Origin: GBS-DC sp037442365 | GTDB lineage: Bacteria; Armatimonadota; Fimbriimonadia; Fimbriimonadales; GBS-DC | NCBI GenBank assembly: GCA_037442365.1 | Contig: JBBIQK010000006.1 | Coordinates: 8,425-72,424, forward strand | Direction: 5' to 3' | Length of the DNA stretch: 64,000 nucleotides | Shown here: positions 26,105 through 34,873 of the stretch, one piece after another | Layout of the letters: each line of letters begins with the position of its first letter | Numbering within the stretch: the first letter of the stretch is position 1 | Program-made: the position numbers and the translations under genes | The notes under the pieces: model-generated | The model's input: only the letters and a program-made list of their open reading frames with translations | Databases searched by the model: none | Told to the model about the DNA's origin: nothing

Positions 26105-27559
26105 ATGACCCAGCGCGAGACGACGATTGTGATTTTCGGGGCGACGGGCGACCTGACGCGCCGCCTGCTGTTGCCTGCGCTGCTGCAACTGTGCCGCGCC
26201 CATGTGCTGCCCCCAAGCGTGCGCATCGTGCTGTACGCCCGACGCCCCTACACGCTGGAACGCTACCTCGACGAGGTCGCCCAGGAGTTGCAGGCGGCGG
26301 GCAAGTCGCTGAACGGCTGGGACGAGTTCTGCACGCGCTTCGTCGCCTATGTGCAGGGCGGGCTCGACGCGCAGGGCGTGTGCCAGCTGCAAGAGCAGAT
26401 TCCGGGCAACGCGCTGTTCTACCTCGCGCTGCCGCCCGGAACCTTCGCGACTGCCAGCCAGCTGCTCGCCCACGCGGGACTGCACGACGAAACGCACGGC
26501 TTCCGACGCCTGATTATCGAAAAACCCTTCGGCTACGACCTCGAAAGCGCACAGACGCTCGACCGACAGGTGCGCGAACACTGGCGCGAGGAGCAAATCT
26601 TCCGAATCGACCACTACCTCGGCAAGGAGACGGTGCAGAACATCCTCGTGTTCCGCTTCGCGAACCTGCTGCTGGAGCCGCTCTGGAACCGCAACTATGT
26701 CGAGCATGTGCAAATCACAGCGGCGGAGACGGCGGGACTGGAGGGACGCGCGAGCTACTACGACCAGGCAGGCGCGCTGCGCGATATGATTCAGAACCAC
26801 CTGATTCAACTCTTCACCCTGACCGCCATGGAGCCGCCCAGCAGCCTCGTGCTGGACGATTTGCGCACGGAGAAGGTGAAGGTCCTCAAGAGCGTGCGTC
26901 CCATCCCGCGCAGCGCGGTGAACGCCTTCGCCGTGCGCGCGCAATACACCGCAGGACAGATTGGCGGCGAGCGCGCGCCAGGCTACCTTGAGGAGGAGGG
27001 CATCCCCCACGACTCGACCACCGAGACCTACGCCGCCATCAAGCTCTATGTAGACAACTGGCGCTGGCGCGGCGTACCGTTCTACCTGCGCACGGGCAAG
27101 CGTCTCGCCGCCGACCGCAGCGAGATTGCTGTGCAGTTCAAAACGCCGCCGCTGCACCTGTTCCGCGAGACGCCCCTCGATCGGCTGGAGCCGAACTGGT
27201 TTCTGTTCGAAATGAAGCCTGCGGAGGCGCTCTATCTCACGGCGCAAGCTAAAAAGCTGGGGCTGGAGCTGACCCCGCGCACCATTACCCTGCGCGCGCC
27301 CTACCGCGAGGCGGGTCAGGAGGGCTTCGACGCCTATACGACGCTGCTGCTCGATGCGCTGGAGGGCAACCGCCAGCACTTCCTGCGCTTTGACGAGGTG
27401 GAGTGGGCGTGGCGCGTGCTGGACCCCATCCTCAAGGCGTGGCAGAGCGACGACAGCCCGCTGCCCACCTACCCCGCAGGCAGCGAGGGACCACCCGAAG
27501 CCGCGCGCATCCTCGACAGTGAACTGCACCGCTGGCGACCCTTGGGAGGACACGCATGA
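26105..27559 (+). CDS. zwf: Glucose-6-phosphate 1-dehydrogenase
   Basis: 484 residues, the normal length. The coenzyme motif FGATGDLTRR is at residues 11-20, EKPFGYDL at 139-146, and the active-site RIDHYLGKE at 167-175. It converts glucose 6-phosphate to 6-phosphogluconolactone, the step before Gnd in the oxidative pentose phosphate path. No 6-phosphogluconolactonase is in the operon. The start at MTQRETTIVIFGATGD is where homology begins. The stop overlaps the VOC gene (ATGA). Confidence 0.96.
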   Translation: MTQRETTIVIFGATGDLTRRLLLPALLQLCRAHVLPPSVRIVLYARRPYTLERYLDEVAQELQAAGKSLNGWDEFCTRFVAYVQGGLDAQGVCQLQEQIPGNALFYLALPPGTFATASQLLAHAGLHDETHGFRRLIIEKPFGYDLESAQTLDRQVREHWREEQIFRIDHYLGKETVQNILVFRFANLLLEPLWNRNYVEHVQITAAETAGLEGRASYYDQAGALRDMIQNHLIQLFTLTAMEPPSSLVLDDLRTEKVKVLKSVRPIPRSAVNAFAVRAQYTAGQIGGERAPGYLEEEGIPHDSTTETYAAIKLYVDNWRWRGVPFYLRTGKRLAADRSEIAVQFKTPPLHLFRETPLDRLEPNWFLFEMKPAEALYLTAQAKKLGLELTPRTITLRAPYREAGQEGFDAYTTLLLDALEGNRQHFLRFDEVEWAWRVLDPILKAWQSDDSPLPTYPAGSEGPPEAARILDSELHRWRPLGGHA

Positions 27560-27936
27560 ACCCTTCGCGACCGACACAACAGGTATTCCCCCAGCTGCGC
27601 GTGCGCGTCTGGGAGCAGGCGCGCCGTTTCTATGTGGACGGACTGGGCTTTCAGGTGGACTGGACGCACCAGTTTGCACCTGGTATGCCCGTTTTCGCGC
27701 AGGTAAGTCGCGAGGGACGCGCGCTGTTCCTGACCGAACACGCAGGCGACTGCCAAGTCGGCGGCGCAGCGTATATCGTGCTGGACAATCTGGACGCCTT
27801 TTATCAGGAGGTTGTTCAGCGCGGGGTAGTTCAGCCTGAACCGCCCGAAGAGACCCCATGGGGGCGTCGGGAGATGACCCTCAAAGACCCCGACGGCAAT
27901 ACCCTGCGCTTCGCCGCGCCGTTAGAGACACGGTAA
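27556..27936 (+). CDS. VOC-superfamily (glyoxalase/bleomycin-resistance-like) protein
   Basis: 126 residues in one beta-alpha-beta-beta-beta pair: VFPQLRVRVWEQARRFYVDGLGF opens it and WGRREMTLKDPDGNTLRF closes it, the usual ending of this family. Most members of this length bind drugs or small metabolites as dimers. The substrate is not predictable. The ATG overlaps the zwf stop, so it is translated with the operon. The connection to sugar metabolism may be only co-transcription. Confidence 0.85.
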   Translation: MNPSRPTQQVFPQLRVRVWEQARRFYVDGLGFQVDWTHQFAPGMPVFAQVSREGRALFLTEHAGDCQVGGAAYIVLDNLDAFYQEVVQRGVVQPEPPEETPWGRREMTLKDPDGNTLRFAAPLETR

Positions 27937-27944
27937 GGGGTGAT

Positions 27945-27976
27945 ACCCCCTCGCCCACAGTGGCAGGCGAGGGGGT
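27945..27976. terminator. Family D-like palindrome between convergent genes
   Basis: ACCCCCTCGCC pairs exactly with GGCGAGGGGGT over a 10-base loop, between the stops of the VOC and small dockerin genes. It could serve as terminator for both. Confidence 0.6.
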
Positions 27977-27993
27977 AAGAGGGTGAGGGCGCC

Positions 27994-28395
27994 TCAGCAC
28001 CCACTGCCGAAGTTGAACAGCACAGTCAGCAGGTCGGCGTCGTCCACCGTGCCGTCGCAGTTCAGGTCGGCGGGGTTCAACCCCGTCGCGCCGAAGGCGA
28101 ACAGCACCTGCAAGAGGTCCGCGTCGTCCACACAACCGTTGCCGTCCACATCGCCGTTGGAAACGATGCACGGCGTGAACCAGAAGCCGCCCGTGAGGCT
28201 GAAGCTGCCCCCTGTGAGCGCACTGCTGGCGTCGGGCTGACCCACGGTGCCGCCGAGGTTGAAAGCGCCCCCTGTGGCGAAGGTAATCCCGCCGCCGTCA
28301 ATCGTCCACCAGCTCAGGTCGTAGCCGCCGCCCGACTGGGCGCACGCGACGCCAATCAGCATCGCAACAAACACACTCATCATCAGTGTTCTCAT
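27994..28395 (-). CDS. Small secreted dockerin-tailed protein
   Basis: 133 residues with GGAGG before the ATG at 28395 and a signal peptide ending GVACA-Q. Only about 55 residues separate the signal from the dockerin loops. They read as a Gly-rich beta domain with the pattern GGGxxFATGGAFNLGGTVGQPDA, seen repeatedly in Planctomycetota/Armatimonadota secreted proteins. The two loops are GDVDGNGCVDDADLLQVLF and NCDGTVDDADLLTVLF, and the chain ends FNFGSGC. It looks like a minimal carrier of the dockerin tail. Confidence 0.82.
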   Translation of the reverse strand: MRTLMMSVFVAMLIGVACAQSGGGYDLSWWTIDGGGITFATGGAFNLGGTVGQPDASSALTGGSFSLTGGFWFTPCIVSNGDVDGNGCVDDADLLQVLFAFGATGLNPADLNCDGTVDDADLLTVLFNFGSGC

Positions 28396-28425
28396 CGTTG
28401 TTGACCTCCATCGTTTGTTGTTGTT

Positions 28426-28451
28426 CCCCTCTCCCGCCCGCGGGAGAGGGG
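28426..28451. terminator. Family D palindrome between secreted-protein genes
   Basis: CCCCTCTCCCG pairs exactly with CGGGAGAGGGG around a 4-base loop. It lies between the metzincin stop (28467) and the small dockerin start (28395), so it could separate or attenuate the two. Confidence 0.55.
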
Positions 28452-28466
28452 CAAAGGGTGCAGGTA

Positions 28467-29966
28467 TTAGGGCGCACCGATTTGCACCATCCCACCGCAC
28501 GCATCGAGGCGCATCCGCTTGCTAATCGTGAGAGTCTCGTTATACGAACCCGCCTTGATATAGAGCGTAGGGAAGTCCAGCACCGCCGTGTCCACAAAGG
28601 GTGTTATCACATCCACGCCTTCGCGAACCGTATCGAAGGGGAAGTCAAAGGTGCCAATCTCCAGGGGAATCCCTGCACTATGATCCACCCAGATGTCCAG
28701 CAAGCGGTAGATCTCGCGCGACCGGCGAGTTTCAGTAATCACCCGAGCGTTATACGCTTCGTCTGGGCTGCCGATAGGCACGCCCGTCGCCACACCCTGA
28801 TAGGTTACATTCGGGTTGGAGAAATAGGGGATACGGGCGCCCGGCGCATACGCCATCACTGTGCGGTACTGCACGCCGTTGTTGCCGGTGAACCGCCAAC
28901 CGAACCCATACGTACGGAAACCACAGCCCCCATTATCCCGGTCGTGCCCACAACCCTGATTGTGCCCAATCTCGTGAGCAAAAGTGTAGCTGGTACAGGT
29001 CCACTGTACCAGACTAAACGCCCGCTCTGGGTCACTACCATTCCCACACCAGGCAAGTCCGCAAACATCCGTATCGTCTACCAACAAAACGACCTGATCG
29101 GCGCGATAATTGGTGCGATCAGCGTGGATGCCGTCCATTACGCCGTCGCTGGGATTGGTCAGGTGATTCAGCTGCGTGTTGCCGTCTCCGTTCCCTTCAC
29201 CAGAATAGCTCACTTCCAGTCGCCGCACTAAGCGCGCCGTCAAGCTGATCTGGCTGTTCTGGTAGGCTTCGTTGCACTGGTCGACAAACAACTGGATGCG
29301 CGCGTTCATCAGATTGACTCCACCAATCGCCTGGCGCGCCTGCGTGGTGTAGTACACGGCGATGTCCAGCACCGCTCGCGGCTGGGTGCAGGCAGCTGTG
29401 CCGAAGTCGTCGTCCCCTGCCATCTCAAAATCCTGATTGGCAAAGTGGGCGTGCCACTCGGCATCTTCGGGCGTCATCTCAAACGGCAACGGCGTCTCGT
29501 TCCCCTGATTCCCGCACGGCGGCTCCTCGCCAATCTGCACCACCACATAGAGGTCATCCTTGTAGTAGCGCAGATCAAACACCGCCTCATACATCGGCGC
29601 AGAGACAAACAGCGCGAGCGCGTCCTCCTCTATCACCAGAATGAAGTGGCTGCCGTCCAGCCCTTCCAGGCGTCCGAAGCAGGAGTAGCGCCGTTCGTTT
29701 CGGCGCTCCACACGCGCTACCACGCCAATAGGGTTGACGCCATCCAGCAGGTTGAACAGTACGCGGCTGCCCGGTTGCAGGCTCTGCACCACCTGCCAGT
29801 GGATACGCACAGGTTGGTAGGCTTGCGCGTTGCGCAAAGCTGGGGCGCCTGCAGGTATGGTCGCCTTCACTGGCGTAAAGAGGGGCGGGGCAGCCGATTG
29901 TGCCTGCCCGCCCAACCAGAGCGCGCCGAGTATCACAATCGCCCAAAAGCCCTTAGGTGTTTTCAT
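28467..29966 (-). CDS. Secreted metzincin metalloprotease (M12B-like)
   Basis: 499 residues. GAGGAGG precedes ATG 29966 and a signal peptide covers about 1-24. A prodomain-like region runs to about 195. The catalytic domain (about 196-420) has HEIGHNQGCGHD at 331-342, with three zinc histidines, the catalytic Glu and the family Asp, and the Met-turn VMAYAPG at 370-376. Many cysteines suggest disulfides. The last 60 residues (IKAGSYNETLTISKRMRLDACGG) resemble one coil of a pectate-lyase-like beta-helix. It starts 13 bp after the tail-fibre-like gene, so both are likely in one transcript. Confidence 0.85.
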   Translation of the reverse strand: MKTPKGFWAIVILGALWLGGQAQSAAPPLFTPVKATIPAGAPALRNAQAYQPVRIHWQVVQSLQPGSRVLFNLLDGVNPIGVVARVERRNERRYSCFGRLEGLDGSHFILVIEEDALALFVSAPMYEAVFDLRYYKDDLYVVVQIGEEPPCGNQGNETPLPFEMTPEDAEWHAHFANQDFEMAGDDDFGTAACTQPRAVLDIAVYYTTQARQAIGGVNLMNARIQLFVDQCNEAYQNSQISLTARLVRRLEVSYSGEGNGDGNTQLNHLTNPSDGVMDGIHADRTNYRADQVVLLVDDTDVCGLAWCGNGSDPERAFSLVQWTCTSYTFAHEIGHNQGCGHDRDNGGCGFRTYGFGWRFTGNNGVQYRTVMAYAPGARIPYFSNPNVTYQGVATGVPIGSPDEAYNARVITETRRSREIYRLLDIWVDHSAGIPLEIGTFDFPFDTVREGVDVITPFVDTAVLDFPTLYIKAGSYNETLTISKRMRLDACGGMVQIGAP

Positions 29967-29979
29967 GGCAATTGCCTCC

Positions 29980-31767
29980 TCATAGCAGGTTGACCAGCAC
30001 CAGCACGAAGCCCGTCTGACCCTTTTCAAGGCGGGTCATCGCCTTGCCCAGAGTCGCGCCCTGTGCTTTGCGCAGGTCGGTCGCCTTCATCGCGTAGCCC
30101 GGACGCGCCGCGGTGGTCAACAAATCGCCGGGCTCGATAGCGTGCTGGGTGGCGTCCGCATAGACCCACACGCGCCCGCTGATAGCCACCGGGGCGTGGT
30201 TCTCGCTGCCTTCCATGTTGCCCAGCACGATGCCTTTGGACAGCCCATTCGCGCCCGCGACGATGCCCGCCACGCGCTTATTGTACGCGCCGCGCGCAAG
30301 GCGCAGGTTGCCGGGGTTGTCGGGGTCAATCTCCACGACCATGCCGGGTTGCACTTCGTCGGTGGTGGGGAACTTCTCGGCGAAGTCGGCGCCCACAATC
30401 TGCAGCACATCGACCTTCGCCGTGCCGTTCACGACCAGTCTCTGGTCAGGAGCTGTGGTGCCGATGCCGACATTTCCTGTATCTGTGACTACCATCCTCG
30501 TGAAGTTGCCATTGGTTCGGAATTGCAGCCCGTTGGGGTTTGAACCTGCATTGTATATCACACCGCCCGACACATTGCTGGTTGGGTTTCCGAATAAGAT
30601 ACCGCTTTCGTTAGCGTCAGGGGTCAATAGGTTAATGTAGGCATTAGTGCCATTTTCAACTGTCAGAACAGCGTTGATGTGCGTTGCCACAGTCCCTGCG
30701 CTGGCTCGACGCACATGCAGGCTTGATTCGGGAAGTGATGTGCCGATGCCTATTCGAGTGCCCGTACTGTGCATCAAGCCACCCGACACCTTGTTCAGCG
30801 ACGCCTCGTCGGATGCCAACTTCGTGTTATCCACGGCGTTATTTGCCAGCATGCCTGTTACGATTCCGCTCGTAGCGACGCTGAAGGTGGTTCCTGACAG
30901 GCTCAGTCCCGCGCCCGCCGAATACTGGGTGTCGGCGTCATTTGCAGGCGCCCACGCGCTGCCGTTCCACTTCAGCACCTGCCCACTGCTGGGCGCGGTG
31001 GTGGACACGGGGCGTCCCTGTATCCGCGCCACCGTCGGATTCGGGTAGCTCCCGCTCAAATCGCCCCCCGCCGCGCCGCCCGGAGACACGCCAGAGATGG
31101 TCACATTCGTCACACCCGTGATGCGCCCCTGCGCATTCACGGTGAGCTGGGGTACCTGCGTCGCGCTGCCATAGGCGCCCGCCGACACGCCCGTGATGGA
31201 GAGCTTCGCGTCCGTCACTGCGCCGTTGGCGATTTTCGCGGTCGTGACGGCGCTGTCTGCCAGCATCCCGGTCACGATTCCACCCGTCGCGATGCTGAAG
31301 GTGGTACCCGTCAGGGTCAATCCCGCGCCTGCCGCGTAGGTCGTGTCGTTGTCGATGCCATCGGCGAAGCCTGCAGGGATGCCAATCAGTCCGCTCCAGG
31401 GCGCCCGAAACGCATAGGCAGCATACGGCGTCAGGCTAATCTTCACACGCGGCGCAAGCTCCTGATAACCGCCCGTGCTGCTGCCCGGACGCACCGCAAT
31501 CTCCAGATACCGCTCGGCGCCTGTCCACACCGCGCCAAAGTCGATCGCAGTGGTGAACAAGCCGTTCTGCACATTCAGGTCATCCGCAAACTGGTCTGTG
31601 CCAATTTGCGCGCCTCCTGCTGAGGCGTCGAAGAGTCGGAAGCGAAAGTCGTAAGTCCCGTTCGCGGGGTTGCCGCCTTCTTTCAGCAGCCCCTGATAGG
31701 TAAACGGCTGGGCGCACGCAAGCGCCAGCAACATCACAAGCGCGATAGCGCATCCAATCGTTCGCAT
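29980..31767 (-). CDS. Tail-fibre-like exported repeat protein
   Basis: 595 residues with GGAGG before the ATG at 31767 and a signal peptide ending ALACA-Q. The N-terminal 130 residues (PFTYQGLLKEGGNPANGTYDFRF onward) are the domain common at the start of such surface proteins. A Gly/Thr-rich repeat region follows, in which AGAGLTLTGTTFSIATGGIVTGML recurs with small changes. Next comes a segment with the NVGIGTTAPDQRL pattern of phage tail fibres. The last 130 residues resemble a peptidase_G2-like or fibre-tip domain (GMVVEIDPDNPGNLRLA). No phage genes are nearby, so it is a host surface protein. First gene of an operon with the metzincin. Confidence 0.75.
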   Translation of the reverse strand: MRTIGCAIALVMLLALACAQPFTYQGLLKEGGNPANGTYDFRFRLFDASAGGAQIGTDQFADDLNVQNGLFTTAIDFGAVWTGAERYLEIAVRPGSSTGGYQELAPRVKISLTPYAAYAFRAPWSGLIGIPAGFADGIDNDTTYAAGAGLTLTGTTFSIATGGIVTGMLADSAVTTAKIANGAVTDAKLSITGVSAGAYGSATQVPQLTVNAQGRITGVTNVTISGVSPGGAAGGDLSGSYPNPTVARIQGRPVSTTAPSSGQVLKWNGSAWAPANDADTQYSAGAGLSLSGTTFSVATSGIVTGMLANNAVDNTKLASDEASLNKVSGGLMHSTGTRIGIGTSLPESSLHVRRASAGTVATHINAVLTVENGTNAYINLLTPDANESGILFGNPTSNVSGGVIYNAGSNPNGLQFRTNGNFTRMVVTDTGNVGIGTTAPDQRLVVNGTAKVDVLQIVGADFAEKFPTTDEVQPGMVVEIDPDNPGNLRLARGAYNKRVAGIVAGANGLSKGIVLGNMEGSENHAPVAISGRVWVYADATQHAIEPGDLLTTAARPGYAMKATDLRKAQGATLGKAMTRLEKGQTGFVLVLVNLL

Positions 31768-31905
31768 GCGATGAATCCTCCGTTCTTTTAGAATGGGGCA
31801 TCGGTTCACAGGGGAAGGTCTGAGGGCATCTGGCTCAAAATAGGTGTTGCTGGCGCCTCTTGAGTCTCGCCGTCAGCTCTGTCCTCTCTTGACGATACCA
31901 GTTCT

Positions 31906-31911
31906 ATTATA
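31906..31911 (-). promoter_or_regulatory. -10 element of the tail-fibre/metzincin operon
   Basis: TATAAT on the minus strand in GTGCTATAAT, about 140 bases before the ATG. The long leader contrasts with the leaderless genes. Confidence 0.45.
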
Positions 31912-32040
31912 GCACACTTTTCGGAAAAACAGCAGGGACAAAAGTCCTGATTTGCCTTTTTGCAGGGGCGATTGGAACGCCTTTGCGCAACGACGGTGGC
32001 GTCAAAGGGGTAGGTTTTTTTGCAACCTGCCTGCAGCGAA

Positions 32041-32134
32041 GACGGCTGAAGCCGTTCCCATAAAACAAAGCCGACCTGCGTCGGCTATAGCCAGCGCAGG
32101 CTGGCTTCGTGTGGTAGGAACGGCTTCAGCCGTC
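32041..32134. repeat. Family A modular hairpin repeat with perfect 18-bp ends
   Basis: GACGGCTGAAGCCGTTCC at the left and its exact reverse complement at the right enclose AAAGCCGACCTGCGTCGGCT and CCAGCGCAGGCTGGCTTCGTG hairpins. It is the shortest complete copy. The region 31768-32239 holds only this repeat, a promoter and the family D palindrome at 32215, with no supported gene. Confidence 0.85.
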
Positions 32135-32214
32135 GTGCAGCGGCGCGCCTCTACACGCGCAGAAACGCCCACAAACGGCGCACGCCCCCAAAACCTACCC
32201 TTTTGAGGTCGCTT

Positions 32215-32238
32215 CCTCTCCCGCATGCGGGAGAAAGG
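32215..32238. repeat. Family D palindrome before the GH gene
   Basis: CCTCTCCCGC pairs with GCGGGAGAaaGG with a small mismatch. It ends one base before the chosen ATG, so a hairpin would occlude that start. An in-frame ATG also sits inside the palindrome at 32225. Confidence 0.5.
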
Positions 32239-32239
32239 G

Positions 32240-34873
32240 ATGAACCCGGCAGGACTCCCGCACCCTGCGTTGAAGCGTTTCATCACTATGCAAGTGCAGG
32301 GTAGTTTTCCGTGGGTGGCGCGTTTCAACGAGCCGCTGCAGGGCGCGGCAGATTTCAGCTTTTTGATTGACCACAAGCCTGCAGGCGCGCGCGGCTGGGT
32401 GCGCGTGGGCGACGATGGACACTACTATCTGGGCAAACAACGCATCCGCTTCTGGGGGGTCAATATCACGGCAGGCGCGTGCTTCCCCGAACCCGAAGAC
32501 GCCGTCAAAATGGCGACCCAGATTGCCCAGGCAGGCTGCAACATCGTGCGGTTCCATCACATGGACGCCTTCTGGGCGACCCCATCCGTGATTGATTACG
32601 CGCGGGGCAACTCGCGCCAGATTAACGCGCAGGCGATGGCGCGCTTCGACGAACTGTTCGCCCAGCTGCGCGCGCGGGGCGTCTACACCAATATCAACCT
32701 GCTGGTGAATCGGCAATTCAACGCGGCGGATGGGCTGCCCCGCGAGATTGAGCAAATCGGCGATGTGAAGGCGCAGCACGCGATTGGGTGCTTCTACCGC
32801 CCGCTGATTGAACTGCAGAAAGAGTTCGCCCGCCAGATACTCACCCATCGCAACCCCAAAACGGGGCGCACCTACGCCGAAGACCCCGCCGTCGCGATGG
32901 TCGAGATTAACAACGAAAACGGGTTGATACAGGGCTGGTACATGAGCTACATCGACAACGCGCCCGAAGTGTTCCGCAACGACCTGCAGCGGCAGTGGAA
33001 CGAGTGGCTGGCGCGTCGATACGGCTCCACCGACGCCCTGCGCCGCGCGTGGGGCGAGCGTGAGGAGCCGCTCGGTGATGAGATGCTGCGCAACCCGCGC
33101 TTCACCGAGGGGGTGCAGCATTGGAATGTGGAGCAGCACGGCGGGGCGCAACTGCGCGCGGAAATCAACCCTACGGGCTACAACGGCGCGCCCAGCGTGC
33201 GCCTGCGCGCCACACAAACCAGCCCCACCGACTGGCACGGGCAATTCAACCAACCGCAACTGCGCTTCGAGGCGGGACGAATCTACACCCTGCGATTCGC
33301 CGCTCGCGCCAGCAGCCCACGCAGAATCGGGCTCAGCGTGATGCAGGCGCGCGAGCCGTGGGAGTGGCTCGGATTTTCTACCGACATCTCGCTGGATGCC
33401 CAGTGGCGCGTGTTTGAGTTCAGTTTCGCCCTGCCGCGCGGCGACGAGAACGCCCGCATCAACTTCTTCCGTCTGGCGATGGAAGCGGGCGAGGTGGAGC
33501 TGGCGGACTTCTCGCTGCGTCCGGGCGGCGCGCTGCGCGTCGCGCCCGACGGCGACCTGCTGGGCGAACGACGCACGCCGATGATTTTCCACCGGCAGCG
33601 TGCGACCACCCCGGAACCCATGCTGCGCGACTGGCTGGAGTTCCTGTGGGAGACCGAACGCGCCTACTGGCTGGAGATGGCAAACTACATCAAGCGCGAG
33701 CTGGGCTACAGGGGGATTGTATTCGGCACAATTATAATCTGTAGCACGCCCCACCTGATGGCGCAGCTGGACACGGTGGACGGGCACGCCTACTGGATGC
33801 ACCCGGAGTTTCCCGGTGCGCAATGGGACTTCAATAATTGGTTCGTGCGCAATGAGCCGATGATTAACAGTGATGAGACGACCCTGCGCCGCCTTGCGCA
33901 ACATCGCGTGCTGGGCAAACCATACACGGTTACGGAGTACGATCACCCTACCCCGAATCAGTATGCAGCGGAGGGGCTGCCGATGCTGGCGGCGCACGGC
34001 GCACTGCAGGACTGGGACGGGCTGTTTCCCTTCGACTACGGTCCCTCGTCGGGCGAGGGGCGTATCAACGCCTTTTTTGAGCAGCGCACGCATCCAGCGA
34101 AGTGGGCGCTGATGCGCGCCTGCGCCGCGCTGTTTGTGCGCGGCGATGTGCGCCCCGCACAGCAGCTAATCTGCGCCGCCTTCACGCGCGAGGCGGAGCT
34201 GGACGCCCTGCGCCAGACATGGGCGTGGGGACTGCCCGACGGCAGGTTCGCGGGGCTGGACGGCAGGGCGGCGACGATGCACCGTATCGCCACCGCGCTG
34301 ACGCCGAATCAGATCCCGCGCGGCGCGAAACGACCTCAGGAGGTTGCGATCCCCGACACACGGCGCGTCTCCGACACAGGCGAGCTGGTCTGGGATCGCG
34401 CGCAGCCGAATCGGGGCTACCTTGTGGTCAGGGCGCGCCTCTCGAAGGCGGCGATTGGCTTCATCGGCGGGCGCACCCTCGACCTGGGCGACGGCTTCCG
34501 CCTGCAGGCGCAGGACGCGCCGCTGGACGGCTTCGGCGTCGTGGCGCTGACCGTGCGCGCGGAGAAACCCGTCTGGCGCGCGCTGATTACCTGCGTCAGC
34601 ACGGCGGAGAACACGGGCTGGAACCTGCGCGATTTGGGCGAGCGGCGCATCACCGTCGGCAATCAGTGGGGCGACACGCCCACGCGCATCGCCACGCCGC
34701 GCGCCGTGCTGACCCTGCCCTATCCTGCCGCGCGCGTGCAGTACTGGGCGCTGCGCGAAGACGGCAGCCGCGCGCGCCCCCTCAAACCCACCGCGACGGG
34801 CAACGCCCGCTGCCAGATTGAACTCTCCCCACAACACCGCACCCTCTGGTACGAACTGGAAGTGCGCGGCTAA
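32240..34873 (+). CDS. Large GH-A-clan glycoside hydrolase with inserted carbohydrate-binding module
   Basis: 877 residues. The first part (about 25-300) is a TIM-barrel start: QRIRFWGVNITAGACFPEP and AGCNIVRFHHMD, then VEINNENG with the likely acid/base Glu near residue 226. A beta-sandwich of CBM4/9 type (about 290-430, with FEAGRIYTLRFAARA) interrupts the barrel, which resumes with the likely nucleophile in YTVTEYDHP. C-terminal beta domains follow. There is no convincing signal peptide, which is odd for such an enzyme. An alternative start at 32288 (MQVQGSFPW) is possible. Substrate unknown. The stop codon TAA is the first three bases of the repeat at 34871. Confidence 0.8.
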   Translation: MNPAGLPHPALKRFITMQVQGSFPWVARFNEPLQGAADFSFLIDHKPAGARGWVRVGDDGHYYLGKQRIRFWGVNITAGACFPEPEDAVKMATQIAQAGCNIVRFHHMDAFWATPSVIDYARGNSRQINAQAMARFDELFAQLRARGVYTNINLLVNRQFNAADGLPREIEQIGDVKAQHAIGCFYRPLIELQKEFARQILTHRNPKTGRTYAEDPAVAMVEINNENGLIQGWYMSYIDNAPEVFRNDLQRQWNEWLARRYGSTDALRRAWGEREEPLGDEMLRNPRFTEGVQHWNVEQHGGAQLRAEINPTGYNGAPSVRLRATQTSPTDWHGQFNQPQLRFEAGRIYTLRFAARASSPRRIGLSVMQAREPWEWLGFSTDISLDAQWRVFEFSFALPRGDENARINFFRLAMEAGEVELADFSLRPGGALRVAPDGDLLGERRTPMIFHRQRATTPEPMLRDWLEFLWETERAYWLEMANYIKRELGYRGIVFGTIIICSTPHLMAQLDTVDGHAYWMHPEFPGAQWDFNNWFVRNEPMINSDETTLRRLAQHRVLGKPYTVTEYDHPTPNQYAAEGLPMLAAHGALQDWDGLFPFDYGPSSGEGRINAFFEQRTHPAKWALMRACAALFVRGDVRPAQQLICAAFTREAELDALRQTWAWGLPDGRFAGLDGRAATMHRIATALTPNQIPRGAKRPQEVAIPDTRRVSDTGELVWDRAQPNRGYLVVRARLSKAAIGFIGGRTLDLGDGFRLQAQDAPLDGFGVVALTVRAEKPVWRALITCVSTAENTGWNLRDLGERRITVGNQWGDTPTRIATPRAVLTLPYPAARVQYWALREDGSRARPLKPTATGNARCQIELSPQHRTLWYELEVRG

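Noticed and set aside
25883..27859. A 658-codon minus-strand frame
   Set aside because: It is antisense to zwf, the nuclease-like gene and the VOC gene, all supported by catalytic motifs.
29980..31767. Prophage remnant suggested by tail-fibre-like sequence
   Set aside because: No integrase, capsid, terminase or lysis genes surround it. It has a secretion signal and a host-type promoter and ribosome-binding site.
32195..34093. A 632-codon minus-strand frame
   Set aside because: It is antisense to the glycoside hydrolase, with composition typical of shadow frames.
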